A stretch of 20,529 nt of DNA from Firmicutes bacterium UBA3936 (GCA_002385745.1 DGEC01000020.1:2054-22582), one strand, 5' to 3'. Numbered from the stretch's first letter, positions 1-7,990 are shown. The notes: generated by a model from the sequence alone, not told the origin. Program-made: numbers and translations.

Positions 1-34
1 GGATTTGCGGGTGTGATAAGTTTCCTTCATTCAT
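1..34 (-). CDS. possible 5' end of a gene leaving the window
   Basis: On the minus strand an AAGGAAGG ribosome-binding site is followed 8 bases later by an ATG at 34-32, and a second ATG in another frame lies at 30-28. Both frames stay open to the window edge, reading MNEGNLSHPQI or MKETYHTRKS. This would be the next gene after the lyxose isomerase on the same strand. Only about 10 codons are visible, so neither the start nor the product can be assigned. Confidence 0.3.
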   Translation of the reverse strand, partial: MNEGNLSHPQI

Positions 35-97
35 TAGCGATACCTTCCTTTCGTTATGATTAAAATCTGTCGGGTTTATGCCGTCCGGAGCAATTTG

Positions 98-784
98 CTA
101 TTCCCCGGCAAAAAGCCTGTACTCGTTGCAAAGCAGAAAAAGCGGCGGTTCGTCTTCCTCTATTTCCGGGAAGCGGCCAAGGGGCTCGTAAAACCTGTTG
201 TCAGTATTGTCGTCGTTGACTGAAGATACTTCACCGAGCAGCACCTTCCCGGACCCCGGCTCGGCCCAGAATTCATGGTACTGTCCGGGCAGCAGCGTGA
301 TGCTCATTCCGGGTTCCAAGACAAGTTTGCTTCCGGCATCAACGGTTCTGCGCAGCCCGTCCGTCACTATTTCAACGGGGCGGGGCGAAAGCGCGCCGCC
401 GGGTTCGGAGTTCCAGACGCGCATGACCAGATTGCCGCCGCCGCGGTTGATTATGTCCTCCATTTTGCTGTAGTGGAAATGCTTGGGGCAGATTTGCCCT
501 TCTTCCGAGATTAAAAGCTTTTCCGCGTAAGGCTTGCTGTATTTTTTGTTCTTCAAGCTGCCGTTGCGGAGTGTAAAAAGCACCAGGCCAATTTCGTAAA
601 ACCTGCCCAGGCCGTAATCGGTAACATCCCAGCCCAGCCGGTTGTCGCGCACTTCATCCCACTCCTCCCCCAGGCTGCGCCATTTTGCGGGAGAGAAACG
701 GGCAAAGGGCGGCAGTTTAAAACCCATTCCGGCTATAAATTCATCGGCTGCCCGTAAAATGGCATTGATTTCGGAACGTTTCAT
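98..784 (-). CDS. D-lyxose/D-mannose isomerase family protein (cupin)
   Basis: The 228-residue protein matches the D-lyxose isomerase family of small single-domain cupins. These enzymes interconvert D-lyxose and D-xylulose, and often D-mannose and D-fructose, using a divalent metal (family knowledge). The metal site is visible: H102-x-H104-x4-E109 in CPKHFHYSKMED and H170 in GQYHEFW. The length is normal for the family and the fold should be cytoplasmic. The only Met start is at 784. A GGAG abuts it with no spacer and an AAAGG lies about 13 bases upstream, so the start signal is poor. It begins about 30 bases after the stop of the GH2 gene on the same strand, which suggests one transcript and a role in using a sugar released by that hydrolase. 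Which sugar is the physiological substrate cannot be told from sequence. Confidence 0.85.
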   Translation of the reverse strand: MKRSEINAILRAADEFIAGMGFKLPPFARFSPAKWRSLGEEWDEVRDNRLGWDVTDYGLGRFYEIGLVLFTLRNGSLKNKKYSKPYAEKLLISEEGQICPKHFHYSKMEDIINRGGGNLVMRVWNSEPGGALSPRPVEIVTDGLRRTVDAGSKLVLEPGMSITLLPGQYHEFWAEPGSGKVLLGEVSSVNDDNTDNRFYEPLGRFPEIEEDEPPLFLLCNEYRLFAGE

Positions 785-812
785 CTCCTGTCACAAACCT
801 TTCCGCAAAGTT

Positions 813-1916
813 TTAGCAGGGGCTGCAGCTTAGGGCTGCAACGTTGAAGCCGTCTATATGAAAGACGGGCTCGTCGCCCTGCAGGTTTTTAGGGTTGAAT
901 TCCAGCGTTACCGTTTTGGAATCCCCGGGCAGGAGGGTAAAATAATTGTCCGAGTAAAATACCGGAAGAACATCCTGGCCGCCTGTGCTGCTGAGCGTTC
1001 TAATGCGCACCTGCAGCGCAGGCGTCCCTGAATTATTTGTGATTGCCACGGTATAGCCGCAGCTGTTACAGGCCAGTTTTTTTTCGGCTGCCTGCACCGT
1101 TAAACCTACCGCAGGCAGGCCGGAGAGCGCCCGGTAGTTTTGGTATTCTTGATAATTGTGCCAGTATAAGTTTTCACCCAGGATGTTATTCTTTTCGTCC
1201 CGTACCGTGAGTTTGACAAACACCAGGTCCGTTGGTGCAAGCATGCAGTCCACCCTGCCCAAAACAAGGCCGTAGGTATCAGGGCCAAGCAGTTCTGTGA
1301 TGTAAAGTGTTTCCTGGAAAAGTTTGCCGTTTAAGTCATAAAGCCTGCAAGCTGTTGTTACATTCCGGTATGTTTTCGGTGTAAAATTGGCCAGAACAAT
1401 TTCACCGCTGCGCGGGTCCAGGACGGCACGGGTAGGCCGGCAGCCGGCCTTTACCCCAAAGTAGCCGCCGTTTGTCGCCAGGAAATAGTCATAAGTCTGC
1501 CACATGAAAGAGGGATAGGCCGACTGGCTCATCCACATTAAAAGGCCGCTGGAACGCTTCACTGCAAGGCCTTCAGAAAGGGCCCTGTGGTGTTCGTAAT
1601 TAATCATCTGCGCCAGGCGGGCAAATTCTTTTAAGGTCAGTTCCTTGCCCAAGTCCCCGATCAGCTTGTAGACGCTTTTTTTATAGGCCAGAAAGCCGGG
1701 ATCATCCCGGGCGGTCAGGGCTGGGTTCTGCCCCCACTTCTGCCCCGGGTTGGGCACCGGTTCAAAGTCCAGCTTCCGGTAGTTTTTCAACGCTGCCAGA
1801 TAGCTGTTTGCCGGTCCGTTCATATAAAAGGTGAAATCATGCAGAGCCCAGGTTTCATTGATCGGCCAGCGTTTTTCTTCCGCCAGGAACTTGATTATGC
1901 TTTCGTAATCCGGCAC
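813..1916 (-). pseudogene. GH2 glycosidase, C-terminal fragment (after in-frame TAG)
   Basis: This is the C-terminal part of the glycoside hydrolase interrupted at 1932-1934. It is in the same frame as the central fragment: the codons run ILRS, TAG, AGIPNVPDYES. The end of the GH2 TIM barrel is recognisable from the WPINETWALHDF segment just after the expected nucleophile, followed by C-terminal beta-sandwich domains typical of exo-beta-glucosaminidase and beta-mannosidase relatives. A cysteine pair (CNSC) and a terminal SCSPC are present. The ATG used to open this fragment has no credible ribosome-binding site, because it is simply an internal Met. On its own the fragment lacks the acid/base residue and the rest of the barrel and should not be catalytic. 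It is probably the remainder of one gene running from 4612 to 813. Confidence 0.75.
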
Positions 1917-1931
1917 ATTCGGTATCCCGGC

Positions 1932-2654
1932 CTAGCTGCGCAGTATTATATCCGGCACATCGTCAAAATACTGCCTGGGATCCCGCAGGGCATAGCCGCC
2001 GCCGCTGCCCACCGGCGGGCCAGCCGAGTTGGGAATAAGGCGGGTGCCGTCATATTCGGCCGTGATTTCCTTTAGCTTTTCATTAAGTGATTCGGGCGGG
2101 TTGGCCTCGTTGCGGCCGCAGTAGAGCGCTAGCGAGGCGTGGTGGCGGTACTTCTTTATCTTGTCAATGGCGTTTTGCACAAACATCTCTTCGTCTTTGG
2201 GGTCGGGACCGTCTGCCGGATTGGCCAGCCAAAAGTCATCCCAGACCAGAAGGCCGTACTTGTCGCAGGCGGCATAAAAGGCTTCATTGTTTGTCTGGCC
2301 GACCCAGTTGCGGATCATAACCAGGTTGGCCTCCGCCGTCAGGCGGGCCTTGTTGTCATAATCTTCGGCCGTGTCGAGCTTCAGGCCGTTATCCATGCCC
2401 CAGTTGCCGCCCCTGATGACAATCCGGCTGCCGTTGCAATAAAGGGTCAGGCAATTGCCGTCTATAATGTAGTCAAACCGCCGGATGCCGAACTGAAAAC
2501 TTTTTTCATCCGCTGTCCTGCCCGCAACTTTTACCCGCACTTCGGCGGTATAAAGGAACTGCTCGCCGTAGGTATTAGGCCACCAGAGCCTGGGGTTTTT
2601 GACTATGATGCCCGGTATTTCCACGGTTTTTGTTTCGCCTGCCCCAAGTCTCAC
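1932..2654 (-). pseudogene. GH2 glycosidase, central catalytic-domain fragment
   Basis: The 240-residue fragment carries the second half of the immunoglobulin-like linker domain (NPRLWWPNTYGEQFLYTAEV is a hallmark of GH2) and the first part of the TIM barrel. The motif GGNWGMDNGLKLD and the acid/base segment CGRNEANPP, with E183, are present. The frame ends at TAG 1932-1934, exactly where the family has the nucleophile glutamate (expected R-S/T-E-x-G-x-P, found R-S-TAG-A-G-I-P). Reading upstream of its GTG in the same frame gives INFSASVRL, a continuous beta-strand segment, so the GTG is not a real start. The fragment joins the N-terminal piece by a one-base shift at the G-run 2679-2682. The nearest characterised relatives are likely exo-beta-D-glucosaminidases or beta-mannosidases; the exact specificity is uncertain. 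Confidence 0.75.
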
Positions 2655-4612
2655 GGAAGCGGAAAAATTAATGCCGCCGGGGTAATAAGGCCTTCCAATA
2701 CTGCCGTTTGCGGGCAGCTGCGGCTGTTGTGCAGCTCCGTGCGGAAGGTCAGCACGGCTTTTGTATCGTCAAGCTCGAAAGTACGCACCGTGCTTTGGGC
2801 AACCGCTTCCGCCGCTTCGCCGTAAACCCTGACTGCACGTATCCTCGGGGGAAGCGTGCCGTGGCGAGAGTGTTTGCTTTTCATCAGCTCCGCTATTGTA
2901 AAACGCAGGTAGCGCACGGCCGCCGGGACAGGCACGGAAATTGGCCTGACACCGAAGCCCTGGGCGCTTAAATCAATTAGGACCTGCCCCGTTGGGCCGT
3001 TAATGGCATTTGTGACAGCCTGCCCCGTAAACACATCCGTGCCCGGGTTGGGCCCGGCCTTGCGCAGCCCAAAGTATTTTGTATCCACCATGCCGCCCGG
3101 GTAGGCGTCAAAATTAGTCCAGCTTATACCGTCCCGTGAAGACTCCAGCTTGAATTTTGCGGCATATTGAGTTTCATAGGCGAGGGCGTCCGGAACTTCG
3201 CCCCAGTCAATAAAAACACTGCCGACCTTTTTTTCTGCACCCAAATCAATAATAAAACAGTCGCCGGGGCCGCCCTTCATCAGCCACTCCTTATCCGGGC
3301 TGCCGGAGACAATATTTTGCACTTCATCCGCATTGACTGAGGCTGCAACCTTTTTGCCCAAGGCTAGATTTACGGCACCGATCCGGGCTCTTTTCTTCTT
3401 GATGTCCAGCTTTGTTTCCATCCAGGGGTCGCAGATTTCAACCCCGCCGCTGTAGCTTAAGTAAACTTCGTTGTAGATGCCGGCATTTCGCCCGCGGATT
3501 GTGGGCAACCAGTCCCAGCCGACGGAGGCATGAAAGGTGGGATTATCCAGGCCAAGACGCCCGCCGTTGTTCCAGGGGCCTTCTGCCAGCCCCTGTGTTG
3601 AAACCATGATTTTTTCTCCCTTGTCGCTTCTGTTTCTGAAGACCGGGCCGTTTGGCCCCGGCATCAAGTAACCATATTCGGGAGTATCATTCTTGTAGAT
3701 ATAGACGGCCAGGCAGTTTTCCGCGCCGAAGTTTGCCAGCTTGGTGATGTTAAACTTGGCGCGGATAAATGCGCCTTCAATGGATTTTATCCTGCCGGGC
3801 AGCGGATTTGGCAGGTAGTGCCCGTTGAAGTAAACATCGGCTTTCCAGTTAACGGCGTCAAAATTGAGGAACACTTCCTTGCCTTTTTTGTCCGCGGGAA
3901 TAACGAAACTATTGCGGTACCAGAAGTCGGCGGTGAAATAGGCATCGAAAACCTGGTTCTGCCAGTCGTCGTAATTGGGGTCGCAAACCGCCCCGGCCTT
4001 CAGGTAGGAAACAAGCACGGTGCCCGAAACCACGGCAGGCAGCCAGCCGGAGTCATCATATCCGGTCCTCGAGAGGACTTCGCCGCTTTCCTTAATTTTT
4101 GCCGCCCGCTCCACTTTCCAGTTGCCGCCTGTCAGCTTCTGCCTGCCGTCCGCCTCCGGGGGCGGCAGCGGAGCAAGTTTGTACTGCAGGTCATTTGTAC
4201 CAAAAACCTTGACTTCTCTAATAATATAGTTTTCTCCTGAAGACTCCTCACAGAGGATTCTGACATATCTGGCCCTTGCCGCAGGTATTTTTGTCTCAAT
4301 GCAGCTGTTTGGCGCGCCTTTGGCGGAGGCAATTGTTGTCCAGTCCCCGGCATTATCCGCTGTTTGGATATGGTAGCATAAAGCATAATTGCTCCCCCAG
4401 CAAACAGTCACCACGGCAATCTGCGAAGCGGCGCCAAGATCTATGTAGATCCATTCCCGGCCGCTGCCCTGGCTGATCCAGGAGTTTGGATACGTACCGT
4501 CGTCCCCGTATGTAACAAGATGGGCAGTATTGTCGTAATTAGCCGCGCTGGAATGCCAGGCGGCCCGCCTGAAAGCCAGGTTTTTTGGGCTTTCCTTTGC
4601 AGAAGCGGGCAT
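2651..4612 (-). pseudogene. GH2 glycosidase, N-terminal fragment with two discoidin domains
   Basis: The 653-residue fragment opens with ATG at 4612, preceded by GGAGGG about 10 bases upstream. Residues about 8-135 form an F5/8 type C (discoidin) carbohydrate-binding domain (NLAFRRAAWHSSAANYDN, IYIDLGAASQIAVVTVCWG). Residues about 160-305 form the GH2 sugar-binding jelly roll (DFWYRNSFVIPA, FDAVNWKADVYFNGHYL). A second discoidin-like domain is inserted at about 410-600 (VNLALGKKVAASVN, FIIDLGAEKKVGSVFIDWG), within or next to the immunoglobulin-like domain. No signal peptide is visible, so the protein would be cytoplasmic, which is odd for a protein with two carbohydrate-binding modules. The frame is lost near 2679-2682. 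One extra base in that run restores ITPGGINFSASVRL and joins the central fragment. The intact gene would encode about 1,265 residues. Confidence 0.75.
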
Positions 4613-4999
4613 CCCTTAATCACCCTCCCCAGGCTCCTCCGGCACTCTGAACAGATATTTACTCAGATGATGCTTCCGCTCAGGCTCATTTCCGATGATA
4701 AATTATATTTTAATATTCTGCGGTGTTTCTTCCTAAAAATAATATTCCGGATATTGGCTTTCCCGGGCTTGGGCAGTTTCAGGAAAAACATGGCAGATAT
4801 GGTTTTAATTCTGCAGTGCAGCGAAATATCCTGCCGGAGACGGCAGGGGAAATAATTACTGGCATAAAAACAGCCTGTTTGCTATAATTATGAAAACAAG
4901 GTAAAAATGTACCAAATACCGGCGGTACCGGCACATATATCTCTGGGCGGGACAGTCTGAATTTTAAGAAAATTTTACAATGGACAGAAAAATAGACGA
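4613..4999. other. AT-rich intergenic stretch, no gene seen
   Basis: About 390 bases separate the GH2 start (minus strand) from the promoter of the small plus-strand gene. I found no ORF here with both a ribosome-binding site and family-like composition. A perfect TATAAT on the minus strand (4707-4702) could serve the GH2 gene, but no convincing -35 box lies 16-18 bases upstream. No RNA gene or repeat was recognised. Confidence 0.5.
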
Positions 5000-5005
5000 C
5001 TAATT

Positions 5006-5033
5006 TTGACAAGCTTCTAGCTTCTTGTATGTT
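5006..5033 (+). promoter_or_regulatory. sigma-A type promoter for the 100-aa protein gene
   Basis: A perfect TTGACA at 5006-5011 is followed after 16 bases by TATGTT at 5028-5033, about 80 bases before the start codon. This is one of the best vegetative promoter matches in the window and suggests the small gene is well transcribed on its own. Confidence 0.6.
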
Positions 5034-5112
5034 AGACTATTAATAATGCGCTCAAACAAAACAATACGCCCTGGGGGCGGTTATAGCAAAAAAATTTATA
5101 AGGAGGAGAACA

Positions 5113-5415
5113 ATGGCGATTGACGGCAGCTACAAAATTGTCTCAGAATCTCAAATGGGCAAAACAGAAGCAGTGCTTCATTTTAGGACAGACGGGAATG
5201 TATTGACGGGAACCAATGAAGTAATGGGGCAGGTACTTCAGATTCAAAACGGCAAAGTCGACGGCAATAATTTTGAATTTACCGAGGTTATGGAGTCGCC
5301 CATGGGTAAAACCGAATTTTTCTTTAAAGGAACAGTAGACGGCGACAAGATTTCCGGAGTAATCGAAACCTCAATGGGGCCGCCAACTTCATTCACAGGT
5401 ACCCGCATTGCTTAA
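5113..5415 (+). CDS. small internally duplicated beta-rich protein, function unknown
   Basis: The 100-residue cytoplasmic protein has no signal peptide, membrane segment or cysteine. It contains two similar halves: SQMGKTEAVLHFRTDGNVLTGT and SPMGKTEFFFKGTVDGDKISGV. Each is an MGKTE strand followed by a D-G-[ND] turn, so it probably folds as a small antiparallel barrel or sandwich, perhaps calycin-like. Similar short proteins with alternating 'dGdkitG' strands occur in anaerobes, but I do not know a function. The start is firm: AAGGAGGAG lies just upstream of ATG 5113. It has its own strong promoter and terminator, so it is monocistronic. The glycine-, methionine- and threonine-rich composition is unlike its neighbours. 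A ligand-binding role is possible but unsupported. Confidence 0.8.
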   Translation: MAIDGSYKIVSESQMGKTEAVLHFRTDGNVLTGTNEVMGQVLQIQNGKVDGNNFEFTEVMESPMGKTEFFFKGTVDGDKISGVIETSMGPPTSFTGTRIA

Positions 5416-5464
5416 TCAGGCAGCCACAGTCAAAAGTTTTCCCAAAAAAACATAACAAATCTGA

Positions 5465-5498
5465 AAAAGCCTCAAAACTCCGGTGTTTTGAGGCTTTT
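5465..5498. terminator. bidirectional intrinsic terminator
   Basis: A perfect 14-base stem (AAAAGCCTCAAAAC with GTTTTGAGGCTTTT) closes a 6-base loop, with T-runs on both sides. It lies between the convergent 100-aa gene (plus) and the glycosyltransferase gene (minus) and should end transcription from both directions. Confidence 0.85.
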
Positions 5499-5537
5499 CC
5501 CCTTTTATTGCCGGGGCGGGCTTTCTTTGCCGGTAAA

Positions 5538-6526
5538 TCAGCCTGTTACTTCCTTATATATTTGAATTACGCGTGTTGCATGAATTTTAATGTTAAACTT
5601 CTCTGCCGCCAGCTTGCGGCCGAATTTCTGCAGCTGTCTAAGGTAGGGCCTGTTTTTAACAAGCCCTGCCAGGTCATAAAAAATGGTGCGGTAGCAAACA
5701 TTGCGGCCTGCCAGCCCGCTGACATCAAGAAATTGTTTGTTGGCAGCCTTTTCAGGAGTCAGTATCCCCTGATAAGTCTGGCCGATGACAACGGCAGCGT
5801 TTCCGGCGGCAAGTCCTTCCATGATTGCCCTTCCTGTCCCGGCTACAATGTCGGTCTTGGCAAGCAAAGAGGCAACTTCATTGGTCCAGCCCAGATGCCG
5901 GGCAGTCTTGCTTGGAGAAGTCTTGTTTGAGGCAATATAGAATTCCACGTTGTCCAGAAGGTCAACGGCCTTGCAAAATTGTTCGTAACCCCTTTGCTTC
6001 CTGTGATCAATCCGCGCAACAAAGGCAATTTTTACAGGCCCGCTCTTTACATCCGGCCTGAATTCCTGCAGATCCACACCGTTGGGAATAATAGACACAT
6101 TCTTTGCATAGCTTCTTACCGTGCCTGCCACCCGCGGCGAAATGCAGATCACCGCCCGGGCATCACGCAGGTACGGTCTGTTTTCCGGTTTATTCAGACC
6201 AAGTCCGTGGCAGGTTATTACATAGGGAATTCTCATTCTCCCGGCCAGGGTTTTTGCCAGGGGATAAGTTAAGGAAGAATGGGCATGAATCAGGTCTATT
6301 TTTTTTTCTTTAATATACCGCATTAAAGCGGCCTTATCGCTTGCTCTGTTGATAACAGCCCCCAATTCGTCCAGCAAATCCCGGTACAAGGCCAGGGACT
6401 GCTTTGAAGGGAAACCGTCCATTGCCAGGTAGGCTTTCAGGCCCTGCCTTTGCTGCTCTTTGACCAGGGAAAAAACATGTGTGGTCTGCCCCGAGAAAAA
6501 AAACGGTTTAAATGAAGAACGTTCAT
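5538..6526 (-). CDS. family 4 glycosyltransferase with a frame break near the N terminus
   Basis: The protein belongs to the GT-B fold, GT4 family, which moves a sugar from a nucleotide donor to an acceptor. Recognisable parts are KKIDLIHAHSSLTYPLAKTLA and YVITCHGLG (N-lobe), IPNGVDLQEFRP (linker), VKIAFVARIDHRKQRG (start of C-lobe) and GRAIMEGLAAGNAAVV (donor-site E-x7 region). The continuous frame alone gives 294 residues from ATG 6422 and lacks the first Rossmann strand. Upstream, ATG 6526 follows a good AAAGGGGG site and reads MNVLHLNRFF, then shifts frame at an 8-base A run (6496-6503, T8 on the coding strand). With a -1 slip or a ninth T the protein reads MNVLHLNRFFFSGQTTHV and continues into VFSLVKEQQ, a proper GT4 N terminus of about 329 residues. 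It lies 55 bases downstream of the propeller/coiled-coil gene, probably in one operon. Acceptor and product are unknown. Confidence 0.8.
6496..6503 (-). other. homopolymer T8, slippery site in the glycosyltransferase
   Basis: On the coding strand the zero-frame codons are CGT TTT TTT TCT, containing the heptamer T TTT TTT. Moving to the -1 frame here joins the correct N terminus to the rest of the enzyme. It could be a slippage or phase-variation tract, or a lost T in the read. Confidence 0.6.
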
Positions 6527-6581
6527 TTTTTTCCCCCTTTGTGTCCTATTGTATGAAGCACTAAAGGAGGATGTGAAAAAA

Positions 6582-6914
6582 TTAATCCGGACTTATCTTC
6601 CGCAAAAACCCGCTTATTTTTCCCCAGAAGCTTTCACTGTTTTCCAGTTTTTTCTCTAGTTCGCCAAGCTTTAAAACAAGTTCCTGCGCATGCAGCCTTT
6701 CTTTATTGAGCTGCGCCTCCAGCATGCGTATTTTTTCCCTGCTCTCGGCAAGCTCCCTGCTTGTTTTTTTCAGTTCATCCTCTTTTATCCTTAAGTATTT
6801 ATTTCTTTCTTTTATTTCTTCTTGGTGAACACGTACTTTGTGTTCAAGCTGCTTTAGCTGCTCTTTGAGGACCGCAATCTGTTTTGTTTTATGCTCCTTG
6901 GCCATCCCCAGCAT
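6582..6914 (-). CDS. coiled-coil C-terminal part of the propeller/coiled-coil protein
   Basis: The 110-residue frame is almost entirely heptad coiled coil rich in Lys, Glu and Leu (KQIAVLKEQLKQLEHKVR, LRIKEDELKKTSRELAESRE), ending in a short non-coiled tail (SFWGKISGFLRKISPD). The ATG at 6914 is an internal Met without its own ribosome-binding site. Reading upstream in this frame gives QLESALAQKETTLAQYRT, more coiled coil, which connects back to the propeller fragment at an A7 run. It is therefore best read as the C terminus of that protein, produced by a -1 frameshift or separated from it by a one-base deletion. Such a coil likely mediates oligomerisation or a scaffold role. No family was recognised. 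Confidence 0.6.
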   Translation of the reverse strand: MLGMAKEHKTKQIAVLKEQLKQLEHKVRVHQEEIKERNKYLRIKEDELKKTSRELAESREKIRMLEAQLNKERLHAQELVLKLGELEKKLENSESFWGKISGFLRKISPD

Positions 6915-7990
6915 CGTCCTGTACTGGGCAAGAGTTGTTTCTTTCTGAGCCAGTGCGCTTTCCAGCTGTTTTTTTCCGCAAGCAGCCGCCGGGCATGTAT
7001 TATCAGCTGGCTTTCATCCTCCCTTGGCCCTGTGCTTTCCGCGTCCCTGGCGGGTGCCCGGGGCGGGAAAAGCCATTTCTCGGGCAGCCCGTCATTGGTG
7101 AGGTTAAGGTTTGCCTGTCCCGGACTGCCGGTACGAATCAACTGGCTATGTTCCGCTGCAGGTTCCAGGCTGCTAAGTTCATCATGCAAAACATCATATA
7201 TCAAAATACGGTTTTCTGCCATTTTGCCCCAGAGAAACACTTCCCCTCCGGCAGAACAAAAGGAAAGAAACTGGGGAGGCGATTCAACGGCAAAACTTTT
7301 CTCGGAATGCCAGCCAACGGCAGGCCAGCCGCCTGTGCTTTTCATTCTGCAAACCACTTTCTCCCCGTTATACCAGGCTATATGGATGTTTTGTCCCTCA
7401 TCCAGCCATACCGCCAGGGGCACTGGCCATTCAGACAAGATGTCCAGCACAAATTTGTTTTGCAAAGCTCTGAAATACCTGCTGTAGATGAAATATGACA
7501 AGCAGTGTTCCCGCTCGTTTAAAGCAACAAGATGAATGCTGCCGTTCCTGTCTACAGCCATGCAATAGGGAGAAAAGGACATCCCAGGCAGCTGAATCTT
7601 CTGCCGCCAGCTGTCATCGGCAGTATAGAACAAGGCTGCGTTCATGCTGTTTTCTCTTAAAACCAGCATATAGCCTTCTGCGGCAAAGGCGGAAAAGGCC
7701 AGTGCGTATATTTTTTCTACCTGTTCCGGCACAAACGGCTGCGCATCTGCAAGATCGTTTTCCAGCACAAAGTAATGAAAGCTCTCGTCAAGGCCTTTGG
7801 CAAAAATATGCTGCATGCCTTTGTAATCGCAGGCTGTATAAAACTCCTTGCAATCTGAGAGCAATACCGTTTCCTTTCCCCACTCTCCCCGGGCGCTGCG
7901 TGTGCAGAAAACCAGGGCTTTTTGTTTATTTATGGCTGCAAAAATCTCCTTATTGTTTATACTGCAGAAATAAGGCAGGCTGGAATACAT
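6854..7990 (-). CDS. probable beta-propeller-like protein of unknown function (N-terminal part)
   Basis: The start at 7990 (MYSSLPYFCSIN) is chosen because AAAGGAGG lies about 10 bases upstream; a longer start at 8041 would place that site inside the gene. Repeated short beta-strand blades of aromatic and hydrophobic residues (HIFAKGLDESFHYFVLEND, GYMLVLRENSMNAALFYTADDSW, NIHIAWYNGEKVVCRM, VFLWGKMAENRILIYDVL) suggest a BNR/Kelch-like propeller of about 290 residues. A proline-rich linker follows, then LIIHARRLLAEK, the start of a coiled coil. In the zero frame the last roughly 40 residues (KNSWKAHWLRKKQ onward) look like out-of-frame translation. The -1 frame continues the coil into 6582-6914. 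No signal peptide is seen. The gene is the first of a probable operon with the glycosyltransferase, divergent from the cysteine-rich protein, with a sigma-E-like promoter. I do not recognise a named family. Confidence 0.65.
   Translation of the reverse strand: MYSSLPYFCSINNKEIFAAINKQKALVFCTRSARGEWGKETVLLSDCKEFYTACDYKGMQHIFAKGLDESFHYFVLENDLADAQPFVPEQVEKIYALAFSAFAAEGYMLVLRENSMNAALFYTADDSWRQKIQLPGMSFSPYCMAVDRNGSIHLVALNEREHCLSYFIYSRYFRALQNKFVLDILSEWPVPLAVWLDEGQNIHIAWYNGEKVVCRMKSTGGWPAVGWHSEKSFAVESPPQFLSFCSAGGEVFLWGKMAENRILIYDVLHDELSSLEPAAEHSQLIRTGSPGQANLNLTNDGLPEKWLFPPRAPARDAESTGPREDESQLIIHARRLLAEKNSWKAHWLRKKQLLPSTGRCWGWPRSIKQNRLRSSKSS
6969..6975 (-). other. A_AAA_AAC slippery heptamer
   Basis: The coding strand reads GCG GAA AAA AAC AGC. 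The heptamer A AAA AAC is in the correct phase for tandem -1 slippage, and the -1 frame (AAA AAA CAG CTG GAA) leads straight into the coiled coil that ends at 6582. Either this is programmed frameshifting or one A is missing from the run. Confidence 0.5.

Noticed and set aside
1932..1934. Pyrrolysine or other recoding of the GH2 TAG
   Set aside because: Pyrrolysine cannot replace a nucleophile glutamate, and the gene also has an independent frameshift. Mutation or error is more likely.
2139..2825. 228-codon open frame on the plus strand
   Set aside because: It is antisense to the GH2 fragments, which carry clear family motifs. There is no ribosome-binding site.
4779..5012. 77-codon minus-strand frame in the intergenic region
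   Set aside because: No ribosome-binding site, unusual composition, and it overlaps the promoter of the 100-aa gene.
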